A DNA stretch of 64,000 nt from an uncultured Nocardioides sp. (GCF_947488515.1 NZ_CANKZF010000002.1:780294-844293); one strand, 5' to 3'; positions 54,355 through 63,641 are shown, counted from the first letter of the stretch. Program-made: numbers and translations. Notes: a model not told the origin generated them from the sequence alone.

Positions 54355-55770
54355 CTAGCACCCCGTTTTCGTGAACGCGCACATCGACTGGACGATCTGG
54401 TTGGTGGTCCCCGTGACCTCGTCGGCCTGTCGGTCCAGTGACGCGAGCGAGCCCTCACCGTACGTCTGGACCATCAGTCGTGCCGAACCGACGCGGGTCA
54501 CCTGGAAGACCGAGCTGCCGAGCCCGTCGGCGTACGTCAGGCCCATCGTCACCGTGTCGTAGCCGGTGTCGCGGGGCAGGACGGTCCACACCTGGTTGCC
54601 GGAGCGACGGCAGTCGCGGGCGGCCCGACGGACCTCCGTCATGGCCTCCACTGCCGCGTCGGCGTCGGCGTGGACGACGAGCTCGCGCCCGTCGTAGTAC
54701 TCCGGGCCGAGCACGAAGGAGTAGAGGTGGCGGGTGCTTGCCGCGTCGGCGGCAGGCCAGACGTCGCGGCCGCACATCTCGACCGGGTCCATGCCCACGT
54801 CGTCCGTGGGAGGTGTGACGGCGTTGTCGCCGCCGTCCTCGGGCAGGCCGACGTCGAGCGGGAAGTCCGCCGGGATCTCGGTGGGCTCGGGGGTCTCGGT
54901 GGGCTCAGGGGTCCCGGGCGTCCCGGTCGGGTCGGTCGACGGGGTCGCCGACGGCGGCGCCGATGGCGCGGGCGACGGCGGGGAGGACGAGGGAGCGGAC
55001 GGTGACGGCGTGGTGGGGGACTCGGTCGGAGTCGTGCTCGGGGTCTCGTTCGGTGCCACGGTCGGGACCGGCGTGGCCGCCGGGAGCTCCCCGAACATCG
55101 CCAGTGCGTCGACCGTGCTCCGCAGCGGCGCGACGGTCGCGTCGACGGCGGCCCGGGCGCTCTCGCGGGTCCACTGCCCGTACGTCGACGTGACGAGGAG
55201 CGCAGCACCCACGGGCACCACGTGCACGATGGTCGCCCCCGTGCCGGGTTCGCCGTCGAAGCTGTAGGTCTGCAGCAGCGTGGTGGCCGGCCCGGGGCCG
55301 AAGGGCGACGCCAGCACCTCGGTGCGCGTCTCCATGTCGCGGCTGGCGTCGGGCTCGGCGCAGTCGGCGACGAGGCCGGCCAGGCGGTCGGCGAGGCGGC
55401 GCGCGTCGTCGGGAGCCCCGAGGACCAGCAGCTCGCGCGTGTCGGCGGACTCGCCGCCACTGTTGTCGGCCACCATCCGGTCACGGGTGCCCAGTCCGCG
55501 CAGCGGGGAAGTGCCGCACAGCTCGAGGTCACGCAGGCCGGTGCCGCTCCGGGAGGTCGGGACGGTGTCGGCGGGACCGCCCATGCCCGAGGACAGCGGG
55601 AAGTCGTCGGGGATCGCGGTGCCCGGGCTCGTCCCGTCGCGCGCCGACGCGACGGAGCCGTCCGAGGAGCCACCCGTCGTCGGTCCGTCCGCCGACCGGT
55701 CCCCGCACCCGGCGGCGAGCGCGAGGGTGCAGGCCAGCGCGGCGGTGACGAGCCGTGCGCGGTGCCTCAT
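54355..55770 (-). CDS. Lipoprotein with two sensor-like domains
   Basis: A 471-residue predicted lipoprotein (lipobox LAAGC, Cys22), not of a family I can name. It contains two related halves. Repeat A (about 51-226) begins IPDDFPL and has LELCGTS, LADRLAGLVADC and VVPVGAALLVTSTYG; repeat B (about 298-471) begins IPADFPL and has VEMCGRD, MTEVRRAARDC and VTRVGSARLMVQTYG. They are joined by a Pro/Ser/Thr-rich linker of some 70 residues. The paired Cys and general plan recall the extracellular sensor domain of mycobacterial PknH. It lies 54 bases downstream of the sigma-like fusion gene, whose extracytoplasmic part looks related, so I infer a shared signal. Confidence 0.8.
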   Translation of the reverse strand: MRHRARLVTAALACTLALAAGCGDRSADGPTTGGSSDGSVASARDGTSPGTAIPDDFPLSSGMGGPADTVPTSRSGTGLRDLELCGTSPLRGLGTRDRMVADNSGGESADTRELLVLGAPDDARRLADRLAGLVADCAEPDASRDMETRTEVLASPFGPGPATTLLQTYSFDGEPGTGATIVHVVPVGAALLVTSTYGQWTRESARAAVDATVAPLRSTVDALAMFGELPAATPVPTVAPNETPSTTPTESPTTPSPSAPSSSPPSPAPSAPPSATPSTDPTGTPGTPEPTETPEPTEIPADFPLDVGLPEDGGDNAVTPPTDDVGMDPVEMCGRDVWPAADAASTRHLYSFVLGPEYYDGRELVVHADADAAVEAMTEVRRAARDCRRSGNQVWTVLPRDTGYDTVTMGLTYADGLGSSVFQVTRVGSARLMVQTYGEGSLASLDRQADEVTGTTNQIVQSMCAFTKTGC

Positions 55771-55824
55771 GACCGGTGAGACACCCGAGAGAGCGAAAAG
55801 GTTGCGTCAGTCCTGGATCCGGGC

Positions 55825-57723
55825 TCAGCTCGAGGGATCGAGCGGTCCGAGCCGCTCCGCCACGCGCCGGGCGAGGGCGACGAAGTCGTCGCGCGACATC
55901 GTCATGGTGCGGTCGGGGGCGAAACCGAGCTGGGAGACGGCACCGCCGTCGCGCACGATCGCCATCAGGAACGGGAACGACTGGCTGTCGTTGATCTCGA
56001 ACGTCAGCGCCCACACGCTCAGGTCGCCGGACTTCGAGGACGACGAGGCCAGCTGGGTCACGTTGGTGCCGAGGTTGGCCTGCCCGCACTGGCGGATGCG
56101 GTCGCGGACCTGGTCGACGAAGGTGGCGGCCCGGCCGGGCTTCATCGCGCCGACGGTCTGGGTGAGGCCGAGCTGGTTGGCGTTCGCCGTCTCGGGGAAG
56201 AGGAAGGTGCGGGTCAGGGCCTTGCTGATGCCCTTGCCCTGGAACGTGGTCCGGTCGCAGCGGGTGGCGGCGTAGTTGTTGCGCGCCCGCTCGGGGTCCG
56301 TGCCGACCCAGGGACCGCGGACGGCGGCGACCGGCGGCAGGTCGACCACCGAGAGCAGCCCCGGCGGCGTGCCGATCCCGAGCGGCGGGGTGGCGTTGTC
56401 CCGCGCGCGGCCCGCGCAGGCGCCGGCGCCCTCGGACCCGCACACGCCGTTGACGGCGGCGGAGAGCCCGGTCAGCACCGCCTTGTCGGAGACGGCCCGG
56501 CCGCGGCTGCGCACGACCTGGGTGACCACGAGGCTGCCGGTGCGGGCCGTGCCGACGGTGAGGGTGGCCGGCTGCTTGCCCCAGGACCGCAGCCGGAAGA
56601 CGCGTGCCTCGTCGCCGACGCGCTTCACGGTGCGGGTGCCCATGAGCTGGGTGCGCGGGTCGATGCATCCGGCGTACCACAGCGACGCGGTCTCGAAGCC
56701 CTGCGCCGCCTGGCGCTCGTTGCGCGACATCTCGACCATCTGGACGGCGGTCGCCCGCACGTCGGTCGCGTCCCGCTTGCGGGTGCGCTGGCCGTCGCCC
56801 TTGCCGACCTTCTCGCGCTCGACGCGGGTCTCGGTGCCCTCCCAGGTGCGGGCAAGGGCGGTGACGCCGTCGGGGTCCGCGAACCGCTCGCGCTGGCACG
56901 GCGCCAGCAGGCCGTCGCCGTCGAGGTTGTCGGTGGTGGCGGTCTCGGTCCAGTCGAGCCCGGACCCGTAGCGCGTGAGCTGGTCCGGGGAGAGCAGCGA
57001 GTCGGCGCTGATCATCTCGGCGCCCGCGTCGTCGTCGACGGGTGCGTGCACCGTGACGCCGGGCGTGGCCTTCTCCTCCCTCAGGCTCGTGGGCTCGGCG
57101 CCTGCGCCGGTGGCGACCAGGGAGCCGGAGGCCAGCAGCGCGGCGGCGGCGAGGCCGGCCCCGATCACGGTGTGCGTGCGACGTCGCGCGGCGCCGGCGC
57201 GACGGATGACCGTGGCGCGGGGCCAGCGCATGTCCTCGAGCGGGCCGTTGAGGGCGTGGAGCAGCCGCGGGATGTCGGTGGTCTGGGCGTCCCGGTGCAG
57301 CGAGAACTGCGAGCTCGCCGTCTGGAGCTCGCGCTCGGCGTCGGCGCGGGGGAGGCCGACGGTGCGGGCCACCTCGCCGAGGGAGAGCGCGGAGATGCCG
57401 TTGAGGACCAGCAGCTCGCGCTGCCGCGCGGTGAGCTTGGAGAGTGCGTCGAGGGTGCTGCGCACCTCGGGGTCGAGCGACTTGTCGCGGTGCCAGATGC
57501 GGGCGGTGTGCCGCCGGCGGGCGCGACCGAGGGCCAGCGGGCGGACGTAGCCGTCGGGGTCCTCGAGCTGCCCGACCTTGCGCCAGCGGTGCCAGGCGAC
57601 CACGAAGGCGTCGCGGACGGCGGCCCGGGAGGCCGGCGCGTCGCCGGTGAGGGCGTACGCCTCGTGCAGGAGACGGGTGCGGGTCTCGACGTAGTAGGCG
57701 TCGAAGGTCTCGGGGCTCCTCAT
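55825..57723 (-). CDS. Sigma-factor-like protein fused to transmembrane and sensor domains
   Basis: A 632-residue fusion. Residues about 8-75 resemble sigma region 2 (FDAYYVETRTRLLHEAYALTGD, AFVVAWHRW); about 88-138 match region 4 (LSKLTARQRELLVLNGISAL with the HTH GEVARTVGLPRADAERELQ). A basic stretch and one helix follow (THTVIGAGLAAAALLASGSLV, about 184-204). The rest, outside the membrane, has two domains (about 235-430 and 455-628) with Cys at 276, 353, 428, 436, 489 and 546. GGAG spaced 5 bases before ATG 57723 fixes the start. ECF sigma factors with membrane extensions are known in actinobacteria; here the sigma part would be tethered, needing cleavage or acting at the membrane. No anti-sigma gene is adjacent. 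Confidence 0.82.
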   Translation of the reverse strand: MRSPETFDAYYVETRTRLLHEAYALTGDAPASRAAVRDAFVVAWHRWRKVGQLEDPDGYVRPLALGRARRRHTARIWHRDKSLDPEVRSTLDALSKLTARQRELLVLNGISALSLGEVARTVGLPRADAERELQTASSQFSLHRDAQTTDIPRLLHALNGPLEDMRWPRATVIRRAGAARRRTHTVIGAGLAAAALLASGSLVATGAGAEPTSLREEKATPGVTVHAPVDDDAGAEMISADSLLSPDQLTRYGSGLDWTETATTDNLDGDGLLAPCQRERFADPDGVTALARTWEGTETRVEREKVGKGDGQRTRKRDATDVRATAVQMVEMSRNERQAAQGFETASLWYAGCIDPRTQLMGTRTVKRVGDEARVFRLRSWGKQPATLTVGTARTGSLVVTQVVRSRGRAVSDKAVLTGLSAAVNGVCGSEGAGACAGRARDNATPPLGIGTPPGLLSVVDLPPVAAVRGPWVGTDPERARNNYAATRCDRTTFQGKGISKALTRTFLFPETANANQLGLTQTVGAMKPGRAATFVDQVRDRIRQCGQANLGTNVTQLASSSSKSGDLSVWALTFEINDSQSFPFLMAIVRDGGAVSQLGFAPDRTMTMSRDDFVALARRVAERLGPLDPSS

Positions 57724-57844
57724 GACCGCTCCACGGTACGGGAGGGGGCGTTGCGGCGCACATCCCTGACCGGGGTCGACGCGGTGGGGACGGGCGGCGT
57801 GGGAGCGCGATCTGCCCCCGGGGTCGGGTGATGATGGGGCGGCC

Positions 57845-59116
57845 ATGACGTCGCTCCTGACCCGACCCGACCACGCGCGGACCGAGGCTCCCCGGCCGCG
57901 TCCGCTGGTGCTGATCGCGACCCTCGGCGGCGCGCTCGCGGCGCTGGGACCCCTCGTCGTGCTGCTGGCGATCGGGGTCATCGGCTGGTTCGCCTCCGAC
58001 GCCGGCGTCCACGGCGTGCCCCGCGACGGCATGCGCGTGGGTGCCCTCGCGTGGCTGGCCGGTCACGGCTCCGGCGTCACCGTCATGGGCGCGCGGGTCA
58101 CGATCGTCCCGCTCGGCGTCACGGCCGTCGCGGCGTGGTCGATGTGGCGGCTCGGGCACCGCGTCGGTGACTCGGTCTCCGGTCACGGTCCCGACGCCGA
58201 CCGGATCTCCGACGGCGAGCGCGACTTCACCGTGCCCACCGCCGTCGCCCTGTTCTTCGCGGCCTACGCCGCCGTGGCCGTGGTCGTCGCGACGCTCGCC
58301 GCCGGCACCACGGCCGACCCCTCGTTGCCGCGGGTGCTCGGCTGGACCGTGCTCCTGACGGCGTTCGTCGCCGCGCCGGCCATCGCGATCGGCTCGGGCC
58401 GCGCGGCGATCTGGGCGGCCTTCCTCCCGGCCTCCGTCCGGGCGGGCGCCGCGGTCGCCGGCTCCGTGCTCGCGCGGTTGCTGGCCGTCTCCGCCCTGAT
58501 CTTCCTCATCTCCTTCGTCGCCTCCTTCGGCGAGGCCGCGACGATGACGTCGCGGCTGCACCTCAGCCCGTCGGAGGCCGGCCTCTACGCCCTCGTCAAC
58601 GCGGCCTACGCCCCCAACGCCGTCCTGTTCGCCGGGGCGTGGCTCCTCGGGCCCGGGTTCGCCGTCGGTGGCGCGACCCTCGTGTCGCCGGGCGCGGTCG
58701 TGCTCGGCCCGCTGCCTGTCGTCCCGCTGTTCGCGGCGCTGCCGGCGGTCGGCACGCCTCCCGGCTGGATGGGCGCCCTCATGGTCCTCCCGCCGCTGGT
58801 CGCTGCCCTCTCGGCGCACCGCGTGCTCCGCGGCCGCCCCCTGACCTGGGACCGGATCGCCCTCGCCGGGTGCGGCGGCGGGCTGGCGGCCGGCGTCGGG
58901 TTCGCACTGCTCGCCTCGCTGTCGGGTGGTGCCGCCGGACCTGGCCGCATGCGCTTCGTGGGTCCCTTCACCCGTGACGTCCTGGTCCACTCGGTCACCG
59001 CGTGCGGCATCGGTGCGCTCCTCGGCGCATCCGTGCTGGCCTGGTTCACGTGGCGCCTGGCGCGGTCCGTCGCGCCCGAGGAGGGCCCCGGTCCCGCCTC
59101 GCCCGCCGAGGACTGA
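57845..59116 (+). CDS. PerM-like cell-division membrane protein (DUF6350)
   Basis: A 423-residue membrane protein with about nine to ten helices, for example LVLIATLGGALAALGPLVVLLAIGVIGWF at the start (quoted in part: GGALAALGPLVVLLAIG) and later AVFFAAYAAVAVVVATLAAG-like and LISFVASFGEAA stretches. It is identified mainly by context and topology: in M. tuberculosis the DUF6350 protein PerM (Rv0955), needed for division and persistence, directly precedes purN and purH, as here with one gene between. The short cytoplasmic end is acidic (EEGPGPASPAED). GATGAT at 57830-57835 lies 9 bases before ATG 57845. Divergent from the sigma-like fusion gene. Confidence 0.78.
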   Translation: MTSLLTRPDHARTEAPRPRPLVLIATLGGALAALGPLVVLLAIGVIGWFASDAGVHGVPRDGMRVGALAWLAGHGSGVTVMGARVTIVPLGVTAVAAWSMWRLGHRVGDSVSGHGPDADRISDGERDFTVPTAVALFFAAYAAVAVVVATLAAGTTADPSLPRVLGWTVLLTAFVAAPAIAIGSGRAAIWAAFLPASVRAGAAVAGSVLARLLAVSALIFLISFVASFGEAATMTSRLHLSPSEAGLYALVNAAYAPNAVLFAGAWLLGPGFAVGGATLVSPGAVVLGPLPVVPLFAALPAVGTPPGWMGALMVLPPLVAALSAHRVLRGRPLTWDRIALAGCGGGLAAGVGFALLASLSGGAAGPGRMRFVGPFTRDVLVHSVTACGIGALLGASVLAWFTWRLARSVAPEEGPGPASPAED

Positions 59117-59119
59117 TCG

Positions 59120-60310
59120 GTGGGGGCTGGACACAGCCACGGCGAGCGCCCGTCCCTCGGGCCCGCGCCGCGGCAGATCAGGGTGCTGATGGCGGCGCTG
59201 GTGACGCCGCTCGTGCTGGCGACGCTGGTCGGGCTCGTCACGCTCTGGCCCGACGGCGACCTGGAGGTCAGCGGTCCGGGGGTCGACGTCGAGCGCGGCA
59301 CCGCCGAGGTGCAGTCGGTCGGCCCGTGCCGCCAGCAGGTCGAGGGCTGCCAGCTCGCCCAGGTCGAGCTGCTCAGCGGTCCGGGCGCCCCCGGCGAGGC
59401 GAAGGCGCTGCTGCCCTACGGGTCGCAGGCGCCCGAGGTGGTGGCGGGGGACCGCATCATCGTGTCGTTCACCGAGCAGGCGCCCGACGGCGAGCAGTAC
59501 GCCTTCCAGGACTTCGACCGCGGCCCACCCCTGCTCGTGCTGCTGATCCTGTTCGCGGTGGCCGTCCTCGCGCTGTCGCGCTGGCGTGGCATCGGTGCCC
59601 TCGCCAGCCTGGCGTACTCCCTGATCCTCATCGCATGGTTCACGCTGCCCGCGATCATGGAGGGCGCCTCGCCGCTCCTCGTCGCGGTCACGACCGCGGC
59701 CGCGATCATGCTGGTCACCCTCTACCTCTCGCACGGCTTCACCGTCCGCACGACGGTCGCGATGCTCGGGACCCTGGTGTCGCTCGTGGTGATCGGCGGC
59801 GTCGGGTGGGTGTTCACCGAGGTCGGCCACTTCACCGGGCTCGTCGACGAGGGCAGCCAGTACATCTCCGGCATCGCCGCCCAGGTCGACCTCCGCGGCC
59901 TGCTGCTCGCCGGCCTCGTCATCGGTGCCCTCGGCGTCCTCGACGACGTCACCGTCACCCAGACGTGGGCGGTGTGGGAGCTCGCCGAGGTCGACCCCGA
60001 CGCCACCACGCGCTCACTCTTCACCCGCGCGATGCGCATCGGGCGCTCGCACGCCGCGTCCACCGTCAACACCCTCGTGCTGGCCTACGTCGGCGCCACG
60101 CTGCCGCTGATGCTGGTCTTCTCCGCGCTGTCGCTGCCCTTCGGGGTCGCGGTCAGCCAGGAGGTGGTCGCGCAGGAGGTGGTCCGCGGGCTCGTCGGCG
60201 GGCTCGGGATCATCGCCGCGGTCCCGGTGACCACGGCGATCGCGGCGCTGGTCGCCGGCCGTCTCCTCCGCGAGCGGACACAAGCAGGCGCTCCGTCCCA
60301 TCGCGCCTGA
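59120..60310 (+). CDS. YibE/F-family membrane protein
   Basis: A 396-residue protein with one N-terminal helix, an extracytoplasmic domain of about 100 residues containing two Cys (GPCRQQVEGCQ) and seven or so C-terminal helices with the YibE/F hallmarks: LVTLYLSHGFTVRTTVA, GVLDDVTVTQTWAVWELA and RSHAASTVNTLVLAYVG. The family is unassigned biochemically; a transport role is suspected. GTG 59120 lies 3 bases after the PerM-like stop, so the two are probably one transcript. It ends exactly where the 19-bp inverted repeat before purN begins. Confidence 0.83.
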   Translation: MGAGHSHGERPSLGPAPRQIRVLMAALVTPLVLATLVGLVTLWPDGDLEVSGPGVDVERGTAEVQSVGPCRQQVEGCQLAQVELLSGPGAPGEAKALLPYGSQAPEVVAGDRIIVSFTEQAPDGEQYAFQDFDRGPPLLVLLILFAVAVLALSRWRGIGALASLAYSLILIAWFTLPAIMEGASPLLVAVTTAAAIMLVTLYLSHGFTVRTTVAMLGTLVSLVVIGGVGWVFTEVGHFTGLVDEGSQYISGIAAQVDLRGLLLAGLVIGALGVLDDVTVTQTWAVWELAEVDPDATTRSLFTRAMRIGRSHAASTVNTLVLAYVGATLPLMLVFSALSLPFGVAVSQEVVAQEVVRGLVGGLGIIAAVPVTTAIAALVAGRLLRERTQAGAPSHRA

Positions 60311-60389
60311 GGGCGTGGCTTCCGACCCCGTGCCCTGCTGCGCGACGCCATGGACGCTCGCGACGGCCGAGGGTCGGAAGCCACGCCCT
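60310..60389. repeat. 19-bp perfect inverted repeat before purN
   Basis: AGGGCGTGGCTTCCGACCC (60310-60328) is the exact reverse complement of 60371-60389, with a 42-base loop between. The left arm starts at the last base of the yibE/F-type gene; the right arm ends on the first base of TAGACT, the purN -10. It could be a read-through barrier, a protein-binding site over the purN -35 region, or a small dispersed element. Confidence 0.85.
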
Positions 60390-60401
60390 AGACTTCCGCG
60401 C

Positions 60402-61019
60402 GTGCACCAGCCCACCCGCCTCGTCGTCCTCGTCTCGGGATCCGGCACCAACCTGCAGGCCCTGCTCGACGCCTGCGCCGACCCGTCGTACGGCGCCCGG
60501 GTCGTCGCGGTCGGCGCCGACCGCGAGGACATCGAGGGCCTCGCCCGCGCCGAGCGCGCCGGGATCCCGACCTTCGTGCGCCAGGTGTCGGACTTCGAGA
60601 CCCGTGAGGGCTGGGACGCCTCGCTGACGACGGTCGTGGAGCGCTTCGAGCCCGACCTCGTGGTCTCGGCGGGCTTCATGAAGCTGCTCTCGACCGAGTT
60701 CCTCGACCGGTTCCTCACGCTCAACACGCACCCGGCGCTGTGCCCGGCGTTCCCCGGGATGCACGGCCCGCGCGACGCCCTCGAGCACGGCGTCAAGGTC
60801 ACCGGCGCGACCCTGTTCGTGGTCGACGCGGGCGTCGACACCGGCCCGATCGTGGCGCAGGTGCCCGTGGTGGTCGCCGAGGACGACGACGTCGCGTCGC
60901 TGCATGAGCGGATCAAGACCGCCGAGCGCGCCATGCTGGTGGACGCCGTGGGTCGCATCGCCCGCGAGGGGATCGCGGTGGAGGGCCGCCGGGTTCGCAT
61001 CGGCGCCGCTGCTCGGTAG
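60402..61019 (+). CDS. purN: Phosphoribosylglycinamide formyltransferase PurN
   Basis: A 205-residue enzyme of de novo purine synthesis, formylating GAR with 10-formyl-tetrahydrofolate. [17 protein letters not shown] is the phosphate loop, the catalytic Asn-His-Asp set is in [16 protein letters not shown] and [14 protein letters not shown] start at GTG 60402: TAGACT (60389-60394) lies 7 bases before it, so translation is probably leaderless; the longer upstream reading would use the inverted-repeat sequence. folD downstream supplies the folate pathway, and purH the next folate-dependent step. Confidence 0.94.
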   Translation: MHQPTRLVVLVSGSGTNLQALLDACADPSYGARVVAVGADREDIEGLARAERAGIPTFVRQVSDFETREGWDASLTTVVERFEPDLVVSAGFMKLLSTEFLDRFLTLNTHPALCPAFPGMHGPRDALEHGVKVTGATLFVVDAGVDTGPIVAQVPVVVAEDDDVASLHERIKTAERAMLVDAVGRIAREGIAVEGRRVRIGAAAR

Positions 61020-61024
61020 TCTGG

Positions 61025-61097
61025 CGCCACACGACTGGCGCAGGTGGGCCACCACCAGGGAGTGACGCGCGAGAGCATCGAACGCCTGGGTGCCCTC
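61025..61097 (+). promoter_or_regulatory. ZTP (pfl) riboswitch upstream of purH
   Basis: The leader contains the conserved order of the ZTP/ZMP aptamer: ACGACUGGCGCA (61030-61042 region), UGGG-N-ACCAC, GGGAGUGA, a variable GCGCG stem, and the signature CGCCUGGGUGCCC (61083-61095). ZMP is the substrate of PurH, so its accumulation under folate shortage would switch the gene on. The purH ribosome site GAGGAG (61113-61118) lies shortly downstream, fitting control of translation start or of a short terminator. Match judged by eye. Confidence 0.8.
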
Positions 61098-61123
61098 GCA
61101 CTCGTTCGCAACCGAGGAGTCCC

Positions 61124-62713
61124 GTGTCCCCGACCTCTGCTGACCGCACCCCCGACCAGATCGCCATCAAGCGCGCTCTCGTCTCCGTCTACGACAAGGC
61201 CGGTCTCGACGACCTGGTCCGCGGCCTGCACGCGGCCGGCGTCGAGCTCGTCTCCACCGGCGGGTCCGCCGCGCTCATCGAGTCGCTCGACCTGCCCGTC
61301 ACCAAGGTGGAGGACCTCACCGGGTTCCCCGAGTGCCTCGACGGCCGCGTCAAGACGCTGCACCCGCGCGTGCACGCCGGGATCCTGGCCGACCGCCGCC
61401 TCGAGTCCCACGTGGTGCAGCTCGAGGAGCTCGGTGTCGAGCCGTTCGACCTCGTGGTGAGCAACCTCTACCCCTTCACCCAGACCGTCGCCTCGGGCGC
61501 CGGTCCCGACGAGTGCGTCGAGCAGATCGACATCGGCGGGCCCTCGATGGTGCGTGCCGCGGCCAAGAACCACCCGAGCGTCGCCATCGTCACCTCGCCC
61601 GCGACGTACGACGCCGTGCTGGCCGCCGTCGCCGCCGGCGGGTTCACCCTCGCCGAGCGGCAGCGCCTCGCCGCCGAGGCGTTCGTGCACACCGCGACCT
61701 ACGACGTCCACGTCGCCTCGTGGATGGGCAACGTGCTCACCGACAGCAGCGAGGGGTCCGGCTTCCCGGCGTGGATGGGCGCCACGTGGAACAAGGCGGC
61801 GGTGCTGCGCTACGGCGAGAACCCGCACCAGTCCGCCGCGCTCTACAGCAACGGCTACCTGCCCGAGGGGCCCGGTCTCGCCCAGGCCAGGCAGCACCAC
61901 GGCAAGGAGATGTCCTACAACAACTACGTCGACGCCGACGCGGCCCGCCGGGCGGCGTACGACTTCGACGAGCCGGCCGTGGCGATCATCAAGCACGCCA
62001 ACCCGTGCGGCATCGCCGTCGGCGACGACGTGGCCGACGCGCACCGCAAGGCGCACGAGTGCGACCCGGTCAGCGCCTTCGGCGGCGTCATCGCCACCAA
62101 CGTCCCGGTCTCCGTCGCGATGGCCGAGCAGGTGGCCGAGATCTTCACCGAGGTCGTCGTCGCACCGGGCTACGAGGACGGTGCGATCGAGGTCCTGCAG
62201 GCCAAGAAGAACATCCGCATCCTCGAGTGCCCGCCGCTCGCCCGCGGTGGCGCCGAGGTGCGGTCGATCTCCGGCGGGCTGCTGCTGCAGCAGCGCGACG
62301 TCATCTCCGCCGAGGGCGACGACCCCTCCACCTGGACCCTCGCGACCGGGAAGGCCGCCTCCGACGAGGTGCTGGCCGACCTGGCGTTCGCGTGGCGCGC
62401 CTGCCGCGCCGTGAAGTCGAACGCGATCCTGCTCGCCGCCGGCCGCGCCTCCGTCGGCGTCGGCATGGGCCAGGTCAACCGCGTCGACTCCTGCCGCCTC
62501 GCCGTCGAGCGGGCAGGGGAGCGGGCCTCGTCCGCGGTCGCCGCCTCCGACGCGTTCTTCCCCTTCGCCGACGGCCCGCAGATCCTCATCGACGCCGGTG
62601 TGAAGGCGATCGTCCAGCCCGGCGGCTCGGTGCGCGACGCCGAGGTCGTCGCGGCCTGCGAGGCCGCAGGCGTGACGATGTACCTCACCGGCGCGCGGCA
62701 CTTCTTTCACTAG
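61124..62713 (+). CDS. purH: Bifunctional AICAR transformylase/IMP cyclohydrolase PurH
   Basis: A 529-residue bifunctional enzyme making IMP from AICAR (ZMP) with 10-formyl-tetrahydrofolate. The N-terminal IMP cyclohydrolase (MGS-like) part has [26 protein letters not shown] and [15 protein letters not shown]; the transformylase part has [13 protein letters not shown], the catalytic Lys-His in [14 protein letters not shown], and [12 protein letters not shown] 61124 follows GAGGAG at 5 bases. The ZTP riboswitch leader regulates it. purN upstream and folD downstream complete a folate-purine cluster. Confidence 0.96.
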   Translation: MSPTSADRTPDQIAIKRALVSVYDKAGLDDLVRGLHAAGVELVSTGGSAALIESLDLPVTKVEDLTGFPECLDGRVKTLHPRVHAGILADRRLESHVVQLEELGVEPFDLVVSNLYPFTQTVASGAGPDECVEQIDIGGPSMVRAAAKNHPSVAIVTSPATYDAVLAAVAAGGFTLAERQRLAAEAFVHTATYDVHVASWMGNVLTDSSEGSGFPAWMGATWNKAAVLRYGENPHQSAALYSNGYLPEGPGLAQARQHHGKEMSYNNYVDADAARRAAYDFDEPAVAIIKHANPCGIAVGDDVADAHRKAHECDPVSAFGGVIATNVPVSVAMAEQVAEIFTEVVVAPGYEDGAIEVLQAKKNIRILECPPLARGGAEVRSISGGLLLQQRDVISAEGDDPSTWTLATGKAASDEVLADLAFAWRACRAVKSNAILLAAGRASVGVGMGQVNRVDSCRLAVERAGERASSAVAASDAFFPFADGPQILIDAGVKAIVQPGGSVRDAEVVAACEAAGVTMYLTGARHFFH

Positions 62714-62791
62714 GAGGAGCGAAGCGACTCCGCGAGTGACAAGGTCGAGCGCGCCCGCGACCGACCGACCTCCGATCCCTAGGATGACCGC

Positions 62792-63640
62792 GTGACCGCA
62801 CAGACCCTCGACGGAGCAGCCACGCTGCGGACCATCAAGGCCGAGCTCGCCGAGCGCGTCGCCGCCCTGCGGGAGCGGGGCGCCGTCCCCGGCCTGGGCA
62901 CCGTGCTCGTGGGTGACGACCCCGGCTCGCACTGGTACGTCGGTGCCAAGCACAAGGACTGCGCGGAGATCGGCATCACCTCGATCCGCCGCGACCTGCC
63001 CGCCACGGCCACCCAGGCCGAGGTGGAGGCCGTCATCGACGAGCTCAACGCCGACGACGCGTGCACCGGATTCATCGTCCAGCAGCCGACCGGGCTCGAC
63101 GAGTTCGCCCTGCTCTCGCGGGTCGACCCGGACAAGGACGTCGACGGGCTGCACCCGGTCAACCTCGGCAAGCTCGTGCTCGGCGAGGCCGGACCGCTGC
63201 CCTGCACCCCGGTCGGCTCCATCGAGCTGCTGCGCCGTCACGGCGTCGAGATCGCCGGCGCCGAGGTCGTCGTCGCGGGTCGCGGGATCACTGTCGGCCG
63301 CCCGCTCGGCCTGCTGCTGACCCGCCGCTCCGAGAACGCCACCGTCACGCTGTGCCACACCGGCACCCGCGACCTCGCCGCGCACGTCCGCACCGCCGAC
63401 ATCGTCGTGGCGGCCGCCGGCGTGCCGGGCATCATCACCGCCGACATGGTCAAGCCCGGCGCGGCCGTGCTCGACGTCGGCGTCTCGCGCGTCGACGGCA
63501 AGGTCACCGGCGACGTCCACCCCGACGTGTGGGACGTGGCGGGGTGGGTATCGCCCAACCCGAAGGGCGTCGGGCCGATGACCCGCGCGATGCTGCTGAC
63601 CAACATCGTCGAGATCGCCGAGAAGTCCGTCCGGTCCTGA
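62792..63640 (+). CDS. folD: Methylenetetrahydrofolate dehydrogenase/cyclohydrolase FolD
   Basis: A 282-residue bifunctional enzyme making 10-formyl-tetrahydrofolate, the one-carbon donor used by PurN and PurH just upstream. The catalytic Tyr49-x3-Lys53 pair is in [47 protein letters not shown] (NADP site) and the closing [13 protein letters not shown] follow the family. GFIVQQPTG replaces the common GxLVQLPLP, as in other actinobacteria. GTG 62792 has TAGGAT (62780-62785) 6 bases before it, a leaderless arrangement. Confidence 0.95.
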   Translation: MTAQTLDGAATLRTIKAELAERVAALRERGAVPGLGTVLVGDDPGSHWYVGAKHKDCAEIGITSIRRDLPATATQAEVEAVIDELNADDACTGFIVQQPTGLDEFALLSRVDPDKDVDGLHPVNLGKLVLGEAGPLPCTPVGSIELLRRHGVEIAGAEVVVAGRGITVGRPLGLLLTRRSENATVTLCHTGTRDLAAHVRTADIVVAAAGVPGIITADMVKPGAAVLDVGVSRVDGKVTGDVHPDVWDVAGWVSPNPKGVGPMTRAMLLTNIVEIAEKSVRS

Positions 63641-63641
63641 C

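Noticed and set aside
55529..59830. 1433-codon minus-strand open frame
   Set aside because: Covers the lipoprotein start, the sigma-fusion gene in another frame and the antisense of the PerM-like gene; repetitive Arg/Gly/His composition and no motif.
62714..62791. Terminator hairpin between purH and folD
   Set aside because: GGAGCGAAGCGACTCC gives only a short imperfect stem; not strong enough to call.
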